Assembly: GCA_003512825.1 (NCBI GenBank)
Contig: DOOI01000119.1
Coordinates: 1 to 32,312 of the forward strand
DNA length: 32,312 bases
Direction of reading: 5' to 3'
From: Paracoccaceae bacterium
Lineage (GTDB): Bacteria > Pseudomonadota > Alphaproteobacteria > Rhodobacterales > Rhodobacteraceae
In this document: positions 17,888 to 26,199 of the stretch, piece by piece
Position numbering within the stretch: position 1 is the stretch's first letter
Layout: each line of letters starts with the position of its first letter
Translations under genes and position numbers: made by a program
Notes under the pieces: generated by a model
The model's input: the letters and a program-made list of their open reading frames with translations, nothing else
The model's database searches: none
Told to the model about the DNA's origin: nothing

Positions 17888-18505
17888 TCAAATAAGCAAC
17901 ACTTGCGTGCCTACTTTGGTCATTTCGTAGAGCTGCGCGATATGTTCGTTATACAGACCAATGCACCCGTTCGATGAGCGACGCCCAATTTTGCGAGTGT
18001 CATGCGTGCCATGGATGCGGTAATACTGCCACGATAGGTAAAGTGCGTGCGTTCCCAGAGGGTTGTCCGGGCCTGGAGGCACATACTCTGGCCATTCCGG
18101 ATTTCTTTTTCGCATAGAGGGAGTGGGTCGCCACTCTGGTCCCTCGACTTTGCGAACGACCTCGGTGCGACCCCTGCGAGTTAAATCATCAGTTAAAGGC
18201 ACAGAGGACGGATAGAGGTGATAGTTGCCATCTTCCTGCCAAAAATGCAGAGCCCGACTGTCGATGTCGACCAAGACCGCGCCCCTTTTGAGGTTCGAAA
18301 AATATGGTGTCCAGTCGAGCGTTCTGAAGCTCGAAACGTTTCGCCGGACTGATTTTGAGATATCTCGCTCCATCTCGACAGTGGTCGCGTTGTTCAATTG
18401 CTCCGCCACCGAAGCTGTTTGAGCCAGTGCCGGGCTTGCCAAAGCTGCCATGCCGACCGCCAGAAACCCGCGCCGACTCAGGTCTTTTGTGGAATACTCA
18501 CTCAT
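17888..18505 (-). CDS. Tat-exported L,D-transpeptidase (YkuD domain)
   Basis: L,D-transpeptidases form 3-3 peptidoglycan cross-links or attach proteins to the peptidoglycan stem. The 205-residue protein begins with a twin-arginine signal (STKDLSRRGFLAVGMAALAS, cleavage probably after ALA). The YkuD domain follows, with AVLVDIDSRALHFWQEDGNY at its start and DNPLGTHALYLSWQYYRIHG. The catalytic region HGTHDTRKIGRRSSNGCIGL contains the conserved His and the SNGC Cys. Export of a folded enzyme by Tat is common for this subgroup in alphaproteobacteria. GGAG lies upstream of the ATG, and a promoter candidate is at 18546-18574. It diverges from a CAP-domain lipoprotein, with a second L,D-transpeptidase beyond. 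Confidence 0.93.
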   Translation of the reverse strand: MSEYSTKDLSRRGFLAVGMAALASPALAQTASVAEQLNNATTVEMERDISKSVRRNVSSFRTLDWTPYFSNLKRGAVLVDIDSRALHFWQEDGNYHLYPSSVPLTDDLTRRGRTEVVRKVEGPEWRPTPSMRKRNPEWPEYVPPGPDNPLGTHALYLSWQYYRIHGTHDTRKIGRRSSNGCIGLYNEHIAQLYEMTKVGTQVLLI

Positions 18506-18545
18506 CTTCGTCTCCAGAAACGGAACAAATTATATCCTTGGTGGT

Positions 18546-18574
18546 ATATTATGGCTGTAATGCCTCAGTCGCAA
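18546..18574 (-). promoter_or_regulatory. Promoter of the Tat-exported L,D-transpeptidase gene
   Basis: On the minus strand, TTGCGA (18574-18569) and TAATAT (18551-18546) are separated by 17 bp, predicting initiation near 18539 and a leader of about 34 nt before the ATG at 18505. It lies in the 168-bp divergent gap shared with the CAP-domain gene, for which I see no good promoter. Confidence 0.5.
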
Positions 18575-18673
18575 ATCAAAGCCGTGTCAACAGGCGTCGT
18601 CATGCCGAAGTGGGTTTGATAAGACACGCTAGCCGCGTTAGGCATGGTCATCGATAAAATTTTGGGTGCGAAT

Positions 18674-19189
18674 ATGTTGCGACTAACCAGCCTTCTTTTG
18701 TCTCTCACGCTTGTCTTGTCGGCATGCGCGGCGCCGCAGCCAACACTTGGGCCAGATGGCAAGCCGCTACCGAAACTTTATCGCATCTCTGGTAATGATA
18801 CCAACAAGATCCAGTTCCGCATGCTCGACTCGGTTAACTCGCTGAGATCAGCTGCGGGCGCAGGCGCAGTAGAGTTCGATTCGCAGCTGAACGCGGCAGC
18901 GGCAACCCATGCGCGTGACATGTCGTTGCAGAATCGCCCTTGGCACTTCGGCTCAGACGGGTCATCGCCTATCGATCGTGCTCGTCGCGTTGGCTTTCAG
19001 GGCCTCTATATAGGGGAAGCCTTGAGCGAGACCTATGAGACCGAAGTTGAGACCTTGGCTGCATGGATGGAAGATGACGGTACGCGTCGCGTAATCGTTG
19101 ATCCTCGCGCGAATAAAATGGGCTTTGCGTGGTTCCAAGAGCCGAACGGCAAGATTTGGTGGGTGTTAGAAATCGGGGCCGAAAACTAA
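18674..19189 (+). CDS. CAP-domain lipoprotein
   Basis: The 171-residue protein is a probable lipoprotein with a CAP/SCP domain. The ATG at 18674 gives a compact lipoprotein signal, MLRLTSLLLSLTLVLSACAA, with lipobox LSAC. An ATG at 18644 is in frame but would lengthen the signal without need. The CAP core is visible as LDSVNSLRSAAGAGAVEFDS, LNAAAATHARDMSLQNRPWH (conserved His at the end of HARDM and WH), GEALSETYET, and WWVLEIG at the end. Bacterial CAP proteins are often linked to the envelope, but their activity is mostly undefined. It lies between two L,D-transpeptidase genes, which suggests a cell-wall setting. Confidence 0.85.
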   Translation: MLRLTSLLLSLTLVLSACAAPQPTLGPDGKPLPKLYRISGNDTNKIQFRMLDSVNSLRSAAGAGAVEFDSQLNAAAATHARDMSLQNRPWHFGSDGSSPIDRARRVGFQGLYIGEALSETYETEVETLAAWMEDDGTRRVIVDPRANKMGFAWFQEPNGKIWWVLEIGAEN

Positions 19190-19205
19190 ATCCGTTTCGC
19201 TCGAT

Positions 19206-19700
19206 TCACGGATTAATCGTTATCGGTGTTCCGTCACGGACCATCGCGTAAATCTCTTCGATCTCGTTATTGCTGACGGCGATACATCCTGCAGTCCAGT
19301 CGCGACCGCCTTTTCGGTTTTTCCAAGGTCGTCCATGGATGAAAATATCGCCACCGGGCTTCTTTGAAATCGACTTGGCATAGGCGCGGTCGGCGTCGTT
19401 GGGATAGGAAATCCCTAAAGACAGATGAAACTCGCTATTGGGGTTACGCCGATTAATTCGGTATTCCCCTTCTGGCGTCCGCCCGTCGCCCTCGACCTGT
19501 TTGTGACCCCTTGGTGCAAATCCCAAGCCGACTTTATAGGCTTCGAGAACTTCGTTGTGGTGCATGAGGTACATTTTTCGTTCCCCCTTGTTCACAATGA
19601 TGCGGGTTACTTCCGGGCCGTTGTATGCCTTGAATTTTGATGCACAGCCGGAAAGCCCAAAAACGAGACAGAGAGAGAGAAGAAATGGCCAGATACGCAT
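19206..19700 (-). CDS. L,D-transpeptidase-family lipoprotein (YafK/ErfK type)
   Basis: The 164-residue protein has a lipoprotein signal (MRIWPFLLSLCLVFGLSGCA, lipobox LSGC) starting at the ATG at 19700, with GGGA five bases upstream; the frame above it is spurious. The catalytic domain starts at IIVNKGERKMYLMHHNEVLE and includes GDGRTPEGEYRINRRNPNSE. The active site IFIHGRPW, then GRDWTAGCIAVSN, carries the conserved His and Cys; the usual SxGC is TAGC, as is normal in the DWTxGC subgroup. It probably acts on peptidoglycan from a lipid anchor. It follows the RNA methyltransferase gene by 71 nt and converges on the CAP gene, with 16 bases between stops. Confidence 0.92.
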   Translation of the reverse strand: MRIWPFLLSLCLVFGLSGCASKFKAYNGPEVTRIIVNKGERKMYLMHHNEVLEAYKVGLGFAPRGHKQVEGDGRTPEGEYRINRRNPNSEFHLSLGISYPNDADRAYAKSISKKPGGDIFIHGRPWKNRKGGRDWTAGCIAVSNNEIEEIYAMVRDGTPITINP

Positions 19701-19771
19701 TTTTATCCCAAGAAATGTTTTGTTGTTCTTAGCGTGAATTCCTGCAGGTCGATAGGTCTCTAGAATGCCGA

Positions 19772-20998
19772 TCACAGCCTTGTAAATGAGGCGACCAATT
19801 CAACATGGGTGGACCACCGAAATTGATCCACGGTCTGAACCCAATCCAAGGAAAAGCCAGCGCTTACAAGAACTGCGGCATCTCGTGCAAAGGTGACGGG
19901 GTTGCAACTGACCATTGCTAGTCGCGTTAAGGCACTAGCCGCGATGTGTTCGATCTGTGCTTCGGCCCCGGCGCGAGGCGGGTCGATAATCGCTGCCTCA
20001 AACCGATTTAGCTCGTCGGGCATAAGGGGACGTCGAAACAGATCTCTAGACTCGCTCGAAAGTTTCTTAAGGCCAACGGTCTCACGCCATGCTTTATCCA
20101 ACGCGGAAATCATGGCAGGATCCCCTTCGACAGCATGAATTTCAGCGGTCTTTGCTAACGGCAAAGAGAAAGTGCCACAGCCCGAAAAGAGATCGACAAT
20201 CCGCTTCGCAGACCCAACAATTTCTTTAACCGCGGTCACCAGCACCTGTTCGCCATGCTCTGTTGCCTGCAAGAACGCACCAGGCGGCGGGGTGACCCGG
20301 GCATCCCCCATGGATTGATAAGGATTATGTCGCGCCACCACGACGTCACCATTCCATGACAGCCGTGCAAGGCCAGCAGCTTCCGCCAAAGCGGCCAATT
20401 CTACCTGCATGGCCGTATCGATCGGTTTTCCCTCAGTCACCGCAACATCCAGACCAGCTGTCGACTTGGTCACTTGGATGGTAAGCTCTCCCTTGCGGCT
20501 TGCACCAATCAAGGCGAGCGCGTCTAGCTTAGGAAGAATTGCCAAGATGTCAGGGGACACAACCGCGCAATCTTCAATCGCGATGATGGTTTCTGACGCA
20601 CGGGCATGAAACCCTGTCAGTACACCCTTCTTGGTGCGTTTGGCAGAGAATGTGGCCCGACGGCGCGAGTGTTCAAGAGATGTTTCTATAGGCCGGAACT
20701 CGGATGTAAGTCCTTTGGCAGCAAGGGCTGCTTTGACAACATCCAATTTCCAACTTGCAACAAAATCGTCTTTGATATGCTGAAGCGCGCATCCGCCACA
20801 GGACCGATAGTGTTTACAGCTCGCCGCGACCCGCAATGGCGATGGTTCCAGAATCTTGATGTCTGTGAGTTTACGGTCTTCCAGCTTTCCAGAAATGCGC
20901 TCACCGGGCAGGGTGAGGGGAGCAAAGTAGGGACCAGATGCGATACCGTCGCCTTGGTGGCCTAGTCTTTCTATAGTGATCTCGATCCGGTCGTTCAT
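19772..20998 (-). CDS. RumA/TrmA-family RNA (uracil-5-)methyltransferase
   Basis: The 408-residue enzyme should methylate C5 of a uridine in rRNA or tRNA using SAM. A TRAM domain (about 1-55) is followed by an iron-sulfur cluster motif, CKHYRSCGGCALQH (C-x5-C-x2-C), with the fourth Cys probably in IEDCAVVSP. The methyltransferase core has VDLFSGCGTFSLPLAKTAEI (motif I), VEGDPAMISAL, and DPPRAGAEAQIEH. The nucleophilic Cys is in MVSCNPVTFARD, and a late Glu lies in HVELVASF. The cluster and layout fit the RlmD/RlmC type better than TrmA, but the target base cannot be told from sequence. It lies 34 nt after the ABC transporter gene. Confidence 0.92.
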   Translation of the reverse strand: MNDRIEITIERLGHQGDGIASGPYFAPLTLPGERISGKLEDRKLTDIKILEPSPLRVAASCKHYRSCGGCALQHIKDDFVASWKLDVVKAALAAKGLTSEFRPIETSLEHSRRRATFSAKRTKKGVLTGFHARASETIIAIEDCAVVSPDILAILPKLDALALIGASRKGELTIQVTKSTAGLDVAVTEGKPIDTAMQVELAALAEAAGLARLSWNGDVVVARHNPYQSMGDARVTPPPGAFLQATEHGEQVLVTAVKEIVGSAKRIVDLFSGCGTFSLPLAKTAEIHAVEGDPAMISALDKAWRETVGLKKLSSESRDLFRRPLMPDELNRFEAAIIDPPRAGAEAQIEHIAASALTRLAMVSCNPVTFARDAAVLVSAGFSLDWVQTVDQFRWSTHVELVASFTRL

Positions 20999-21032
20999 TC
21001 AAAAACCCCAATACTTATCAACGGGGCAAATA

Positions 21033-22871
21033 TCATTCCGCAGCATCGCGCAAGCCTATGAAACCACCTGACTGTCTGTTCCAATAGCGTGCATAAAGCC
21101 CATCTTGCGCCAGAAGTGCTGCGTGTGTGCCCTCTTCCACGATACGCCCCGCTTCGAGTACGACGATCCGGTCCATTTGTGCGATCGTGGAGAGCCTGTG
21201 TGCAATTGCGATCACGGTTTTCCCCGTCATCACCCTCGTCAGCGCACCTTGGATAGAAGCTTCAACCTCGGAATCCAATGCTGAGGTCGCTTCGTCCAGC
21301 ACCAAAATTGGCGCATCTTTTAAAATGGCGCGCGCCAGAGCAATGCGCTGACGTTGCCCTCCAGAAAGCTTTACGCCGCGCTCTCCTAAATGCGCCTTAT
21401 ACGCGCGGCGACCGTTATGATCTTCCAAGCTCTGGATGAACTCATGCGCTTCCGCCTGCTTCGCGGCATCAATCACGTCATCAAGCGTTGCATCGGGTTT
21501 TCCATAGCGGATGTTGTCAAAAGCAGACCTGTTGAACATCGCGGTCTCTTGCGTGACCATGCCAATATTGCGGCGCAGGCTTTCTTGGGTGATTTCCGAA
21601 ACATTCTGACCATCGATCAAGATCGCTCCATTTTCCGGCGCGTAGAGGCGCAGTAGTAGCGAAACAAGAGTGGACTTCCCTGCTCCGGATGCGCCGACAA
21701 TGCCGATCTTTTCACCGGGCTGAATTCTCAGATTTATGTCCTGAACGCCGCTGGTCTTTGCCCCATAGGTAAAGCCCACATCCTTAAAAACCACTTCACC
21801 GGAAGGCACAGAAAGGGCGTGTGCATTGGGTGCGTCGTCAATTCGTATTTTGGGCGCCAGAGTGCGAATTCCGTCTTCGACTTCGCCGATATCAGCATAA
21901 ATGGTCATGAGTGAGAAACTCACCCAACCCGTCATTTGTGCAATGCGGATTGCAATGGTCCCAGCTGCAACGATGTCGCCTGCGCTGGCTTGTTCGAGTG
22001 ACCAGATGAAAATTGTCGATCCAACAAGAAGCACAGGAAGTGTCCCTGCCAGCGTCATTAGGGCGAGCCGAAACTGCGCCGAAAGTTGACCAAAATGTAG
22101 TGACTTTTTCCGAAAACCCTCCAAAGACGTAATCGTCGCGCGATCTTCATGATCTGAGTGTGCGAATAGTTTCACCGTCTTGATGTTGCTCAAGGTGTCG
22201 ACGATTTGACCAGACACCATGGCGCGTGCTCCTGCGCGCGCCATAGAGCGCTCGCGGATCTTGGGCATGAACCAGCGTATCAATCCGAAATACGCAATAA
22301 GCCACAGCGAAAACACCAGTGTTATCCGCCAATCGATTGCGACAAGCAGCGCAAAGGACCCAACAAGCGAGGCCAATGCAAAGGCTACCACGTTGATCAT
22401 TTCGATCGTAACGTCGGTGATCGCTCGCGCTGTTTGCTGTTGTTTTTGGGCGATACGGCCCGCAAAATCATTGTCGAAAAAGGTTACTGATTGACCCAAG
22501 GTCCATCTGTTCAAACGGGATAGAACCAGAGGGTTGATATTTGGACCCAAGATGACCGAGTTCGATGCGTAGGAGGCCCAAAACACTATCGGCCGCAGGA
22601 CCAGAAAAAAGAAAATCGACCCAAAGATTAAAAACGAATTGTTGGCACTTAGAAATCCTGCTGGTCCCAGCACCGCGGCGGCATCGATAACAGAACCCAA
22701 GATATATGCCGTGAATGCATCCATGACACCTGACGCTGCCGAGAAAAATGTCGCGAGAATGATCGCTGGCCATGCGCCTGCCAAAGACCAGCCGAAAAAG
22801 GCGAACAGCCGAAGCGGTGGTGCGCCTTTCGCGGGGCTGAATGGGTCAATGATATTTGCGATGGATTTCAT
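21033..22871 (-). CDS. ABC transporter, fused permease and ATPase (MsbA-like exporter)
   Basis: This 612-residue half-transporter probably forms a homodimeric exporter in the inner membrane. Residues about 25-330 hold six predicted membrane helices (for example WSLAGAWPAIILATFFSAAS and SFLIFGSIFFFLVLRPIVFW). The nucleotide-binding domain follows, with Walker A GIVGASGAGKSTLVSLLL near 390, the Q-loop in GMVTQETAMFNRS, signature LSGGQRQRIALARAI near 500, Walker B ILVLDEATSALDSE near 520 and the switch His in IAIAHRLSTI near 557. All ATPase motifs are intact. AAGG precedes the ATG. MsbA-like lipid exporters and multidrug exporters share this layout, so the substrate is open. It is 76 nt after the CCA enzyme gene. 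Confidence 0.93.
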   Translation of the reverse strand: MKSIANIIDPFSPAKGAPPLRLFAFFGWSLAGAWPAIILATFFSAASGVMDAFTAYILGSVIDAAAVLGPAGFLSANNSFLIFGSIFFFLVLRPIVFWASYASNSVILGPNINPLVLSRLNRWTLGQSVTFFDNDFAGRIAQKQQQTARAITDVTIEMINVVAFALASLVGSFALLVAIDWRITLVFSLWLIAYFGLIRWFMPKIRERSMARAGARAMVSGQIVDTLSNIKTVKLFAHSDHEDRATITSLEGFRKKSLHFGQLSAQFRLALMTLAGTLPVLLVGSTIFIWSLEQASAGDIVAAGTIAIRIAQMTGWVSFSLMTIYADIGEVEDGIRTLAPKIRIDDAPNAHALSVPSGEVVFKDVGFTYGAKTSGVQDINLRIQPGEKIGIVGASGAGKSTLVSLLLRLYAPENGAILIDGQNVSEITQESLRRNIGMVTQETAMFNRSAFDNIRYGKPDATLDDVIDAAKQAEAHEFIQSLEDHNGRRAYKAHLGERGVKLSGGQRQRIALARAILKDAPILVLDEATSALDSEVEASIQGALTRVMTGKTVIAIAHRLSTIAQMDRIVVLEAGRIVEEGTHAALLAQDGLYARYWNRQSGGFIGLRDAAE

Positions 22872-22947
22872 CGTTTGCCTTTGAGTCTATACCATGTCTG
22901 AGATGCTGCCGCTTAGAAGATAGCCTTTTCCCGCAAGAGCCAAGCGC

Positions 22948-24090
22948 TCATTCCAGCAAGTCTTTACGTGAGGCGGTAAATCCAGACTGGATCCAGCGCG
23001 ACTCCAGCTCTTTCAGGTGGCGGCCCAGATCCGCACCCTGCAGGTGGGGTAGGTCAAGGGCCGTGACCGGAAAAACTGCCTTTTGGCCTTGGCGCAGGTT
23101 GCCTAAATCGACATCTGATAAAGGCGTTTCAAGCAGCGCGCTTCGCAGAAGATACGCCGACAGCCCGGCATCGCCAAGCCGATACCCTAGTTCCGCAGCC
23201 CCCCAGATTTGCTCTATTGCATTGCGAAGCATGCGATACTCTCGGGCTTCTGCCCGCGAAAGCCTGAGCCGGGTTGCGACGTCAGTTCCTCCGACACACG
23301 CAAGCCGCCTTATAGGATTTGGCGCGATGTCTACCTGCTCCTCGAGGTGGTTAAGGATGCCCAACGCGCGATCGTCGGCCTCTGGCAGAATAACCGAGAG
23401 CACGCCACTAGCCCGCATCGCCGCAACCGAAACAGTTGGATTGGGCGCCGAAAGAAGTTTCTTAACTTCTTTTCCGACGCGCTCTTTGGAAAGTCCCACC
23501 AATCCATCAAGTGACGATGCGACCGCAGCCAGCCCTTCGGGATCTATGCCGTCGTCTTGGTTGCCATACCACGCGTAAAACCGGAAAAAACGCAGAATTC
23601 GGAGGTAGTCTTCCTCGATACGGGCGTGAGGATCACCAATGAACCGAACCCGACGGTTTTCCAGATCAATCAAGCCATTCACCGGATCTTGGATGTCTCC
23701 GGTCGCGGTCGCGTAGAGTGCGTTTATAGTGAAATCACGGCGCTGCGCGTCGCTTGCGAGGGAGTCTGTGAATTCGACCACGGCATGCCGGCCATTGGTC
23801 TTCATGTCCTTTCGAAACGTTGTCACTTCAAACGAGTGATTTCCTTTAACGAGAGTGAGCGTGCCATGTTCGATACCAGTTGGAATAACTTTAATGTTTG
23901 CGTGCGTAGCAAGCCTAGTGACTTCGTCAGGGGTCGCGTTCGTGGCAATATCGATGTCGTCCACTGGAGAGCCGATGAGGCTGTTTCTTACGCAGCCGCC
24001 CACAAAAAAGGCCTGATGGCCCTCATGAGTGAGCGCATTGAAAACGGCACGCGTCTCGGGGCGGTCCATCCATTCACCCGCGCATCGCAT
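22948..24090 (-). CDS. CCA-adding / poly(A) polymerase family nucleotidyltransferase
   Basis: The 380-residue class II nucleotidyltransferase most likely adds or repairs the CCA end of tRNAs. The head domain has FFVGGCVRNSLIGSPVDDID, with the two catalytic Asp in DDID, followed by TPDEV and GIEHGTLTLV. RRDFTINALYA and RIEEDYLRILRFFRFYAWYG complete the conserved core; the C-terminal part is helical. The start at 24090 (MRCAGEWMDRPETRAVFNAL) overlaps the Nudix stop in TGATG. The open frame reaches 24198, but that part lies inside the Nudix gene. As the only such gene visible here, CCA addition is favoured over poly(A) polymerase, but the family cannot always be separated by sequence. Confidence 0.9.
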   Translation of the reverse strand: MRCAGEWMDRPETRAVFNALTHEGHQAFFVGGCVRNSLIGSPVDDIDIATNATPDEVTRLATHANIKVIPTGIEHGTLTLVKGNHSFEVTTFRKDMKTNGRHAVVEFTDSLASDAQRRDFTINALYATATGDIQDPVNGLIDLENRRVRFIGDPHARIEEDYLRILRFFRFYAWYGNQDDGIDPEGLAAVASSLDGLVGLSKERVGKEVKKLLSAPNPTVSVAAMRASGVLSVILPEADDRALGILNHLEEQVDIAPNPIRRLACVGGTDVATRLRLSRAEAREYRMLRNAIEQIWGAAELGYRLGDAGLSAYLLRSALLETPLSDVDLGNLRQGQKAVFPVTALDLPHLQGADLGRHLKELESRWIQSGFTASRKDLLE

Positions 24091-24686
24091 CACGATGTCT
24101 CCTCGGTCGCGATACTTCTCAAAATCCGAGCAGTCGCGCCCCAAATATAGTAGGGCCCCCATGGGACAGTGTAATATCTGCGGGCCTGACCACGCCACCT
24201 GCGCGACTGAATCGCGAAATTCTCAGCGGACAAGACGTGAGAAAGAGGCACTTCAAATACCTCCTCCACTTCGCCCGCTTCTGGTCGAGCGGTAAACGGC
24301 CCAGTTACATGCGCCAAGACAGGAGTTATCAGAAATCCCGTCACAGTTTCATGCGACGGCAGTGTGCCCAAGACCGTGACCGAGCTGCGGTGGAGGCCAA
24401 TCTCTTCTTCGGCCTCCCGCAATGCGGCCGCGATAATGTCTGCATCACAGGGGTCGAGTTTCCCGCCGGGGAAAGCAATTTGGCCGGGATGATGCTGCAA
24501 ACGCGATGAACGCTTGGTTAGGATGAGATTGGTCGTGTTGCCGCGCGCAACAGTCGCCACAAGAACGGCCGCTTCACGCAGCGTTCGTCCTGCTGGCAGG
24601 GCAACATGTGGGTTGAGATCGTAGTCCGACGAGGGCCGTTTGGGCCGTGTGAGCGTTTTTGAAAGTGGGAAGTCCGGGTCAGTCAC
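24090..24686 (-). CDS. Nudix hydrolase, CoA pyrophosphatase type
   Basis: The protein has the subgroup motif LQHHPGQIAFPGGKLDP and the Nudix helix ALREAEEEIGL, the combination found in CoA diphosphatases (NudL-like), which split CoA and its derivatives. The Nudix box has the expected spacing variant with Asp in place of the first Glu. I favour the GTG at 24686 (198 residues) because GGGGAGG lies six bases upstream and GTGACTGA overlaps the hslO stop by eight bases. A TTG at 24710 would add eight residues but has less support. The gene is coupled at both ends, to hslO before it and to the CCA enzyme after it (TGATG). The substrate is inferred from the motif only. Confidence 0.87.
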   Translation of the reverse strand: MTDPDFPLSKTLTRPKRPSSDYDLNPHVALPAGRTLREAAVLVATVARGNTTNLILTKRSSRLQHHPGQIAFPGGKLDPCDADIIAAALREAEEEIGLHRSSVTVLGTLPSHETVTGFLITPVLAHVTGPFTARPEAGEVEEVFEVPLSHVLSAENFAIQSRRWRGQARRYYTVPWGPYYIWGATARILRSIATEETS

Positions 24687-25668
24687 CCGCACCCTCCCCG
24701 TCAAATCCAAGTGATCGAGGATCCATTACGTAATGTGCGCTGCAAAATTGGCAGTCTGCAGTAACAGTGCCTTCCGCTGTCGTCATCTTCGCGATGTCTT
24801 TTTGGGAATAGATCGAAAGCGACTGACGAACGCGATCTTCGGAGCAGGTGCAGCCAAAATTTACCGGTTGTGTGTCAAAAACCCGTGGATTTTCTTCGTA
24901 GAAGAGTCGCAAGAGCAGATCAGTTGGAGCGACCGATGGACCGACAAGCTCAAGATCCTCGACGGTATCGAGGAGGATATTCACCCTATTCCAATTTTCC
25001 GCTTCATCGTCATTCAAAAGATCGAGCGCTGTAAGAAGACCGTCTTCGCTGGTGCCGTCTTGTTCTGCCACAAAAGGGCTGGCTTTTGGCATGTGCTGGA
25101 TCATTACACCGCCAGCGCGCCAATGCTCTGTTCCACCCGACTCGATTGAACGACCATAGGTGACAGCAAATCGTGTCGGTAGCTGCTCTGATTGTGCAAA
25201 ATAGGCCTCGGCACAGGCTGCAATGGAACCCCCTGCCAAAGCTGTAATGCCCTGATAAGGAGCCATGTCAGGACCTTGGTCGATCAGAACGGCGAAATAA
25301 CCTTTGCCGATCTGCTCAAAGGGTGTGCCGTCTTTTAGCCTATCACGATCGAAGCTTGCGTAGGCGCGGATACGGGCTGGCTCCCCTTCTTTTGAGGGAC
25401 CATAATAATCGGTGGCGATCATGCGAACTGGACCGTCGGATTGAACTTGAAGTGACAGCTTCCAGCGCAATTTGATTGTTTGCCCTATCAAAGCGGTCAG
25501 AAGGGCCATTTCGGCCACGAGTGCTTCGACCTGTGGCGGATAATCGTGCTGTTTGAGTATCCCGTCCAGAACGCCGTCAAGCCGAGCGACACGACCGCGG
25601 ATATCCGAGGCGTCGAGTTGGAATGGTAGGACGGTATCGTCCCAAGCGATCTTTTGTGCGAATGTCAT
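24679..25668 (-). CDS. hslO: Redox-regulated chaperone Hsp33
   Basis: Hsp33 is an ATP-independent holdase that is activated when oxidation releases its zinc. The 329-residue protein ends with the four-Cys zinc switch: FGCTCSEDRV (CxC) and ADCQFCSAHY (CxxC). Upstream are typical segments such as AEMALLTALIGQTIKLRWKL, QSDGPVRMIATDYYG, GKGYFAVLIDQG and GITALAGGSIAACAEAYFAQ. The ATG at 25668 has AAGGA eight bases upstream. It heads a run of overlapping genes (hslO, CoA-type Nudix, CCA enzyme) that could be cotranscribed, linking oxidative stress to metabolite and tRNA repair. A divergent Nudix gene begins 78 bp away. Confidence 0.95.
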   Translation of the reverse strand: MTFAQKIAWDDTVLPFQLDASDIRGRVARLDGVLDGILKQHDYPPQVEALVAEMALLTALIGQTIKLRWKLSLQVQSDGPVRMIATDYYGPSKEGEPARIRAYASFDRDRLKDGTPFEQIGKGYFAVLIDQGPDMAPYQGITALAGGSIAACAEAYFAQSEQLPTRFAVTYGRSIESGGTEHWRAGGVMIQHMPKASPFVAEQDGTSEDGLLTALDLLNDDEAENWNRVNILLDTVEDLELVGPSVAPTDLLLRLFYEENPRVFDTQPVNFGCTCSEDRVRQSLSIYSQKDIAKMTTAEGTVTADCQFCSAHYVMDPRSLGFDGEGAGD

Positions 25669-25746
25669 CGGGAGTTCCTTACGACGCCTTTTCTTGGCAT
25701 ATCGAGGCGATATAGGCGGCGCAAGTCAGTGGTCCAAGGGGTAGTT

Positions 25747-26199
25747 GTGATTAGACGTGTTGGGCTTTCTCCAAAAAAGGGACAAAAATACCGCAGACGC
25801 CACGGCGTTTATGCGATTTTGGCCCATGGGCAGGACCTGCTTTTGACGCACCAAAGCGCGCCTTGGCCAGAGTTTCAATTGCCCGGCGGGGGAATTGACC
25901 CCGGCGAATCTCCTCTTGCTGCGCTGCATAGAGAGATACGCGAAGAGACGGGATGGCGTGTCAGTGCGCCACGAAGGTTGGGAGCTTTTCGGCGATTTAC
26001 TTACATGCCGGAATACGACCTTTGGGCTGAAAAAATTTGCACAATTTATGTAGCGCGACCTGTGCGGCGGCTTGGCCCGCCGAGTGAGGCGGGGCATTTG
26101 GCGGTCTGGATGACAGCGCAAGATGCGGTGGATCGCCTTGGCAATGAAGGGGATGCTCTATTTGTCGCGCAATTTTTCGGGCTTCATGGCGGTCGGTAG
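25747..26199 (+). CDS. Nudix hydrolase family protein
   Basis: The 150-residue protein carries a full Nudix box, GGGIDPGESPLAALHREIRE followed by ETGW, with the REIREE helix intact. It starts with an unusual GTG at 25747 (VIRRVGLSPKKGQKYRRRHG), chosen because AAGGGG precedes it at suitable spacing; upstream residues in the same frame overlap the hslO promoter region and look non-coding. AILAHGQDLLLTHQSAPWPE is the typical lead strand. It does not carry the MutT or CoA-type motifs, so the substrate is unknown. It diverges from hslO, and its last 16 bases overlap the 3' end of the convergent phosphatase gene. Confidence 0.85.
   Translation: MIRRVGLSPKKGQKYRRRHGVYAILAHGQDLLLTHQSAPWPEFQLPGGGIDPGESPLAALHREIREETGWRVSAPRRLGAFRRFTYMPEYDLWAEKICTIYVARPVRRLGPPSEAGHLAVWMTAQDAVDRLGNEGDALFVAQFFGLHGGR

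Noticed and set aside
19189..19214. Inverted repeat AATCCGT/ACGGATT between the CAP and L,D-transpeptidase stops
   Set aside because: The stem is only seven pairs, AT-rich, with a 12-nt loop and no T-run; too weak to call a terminator.
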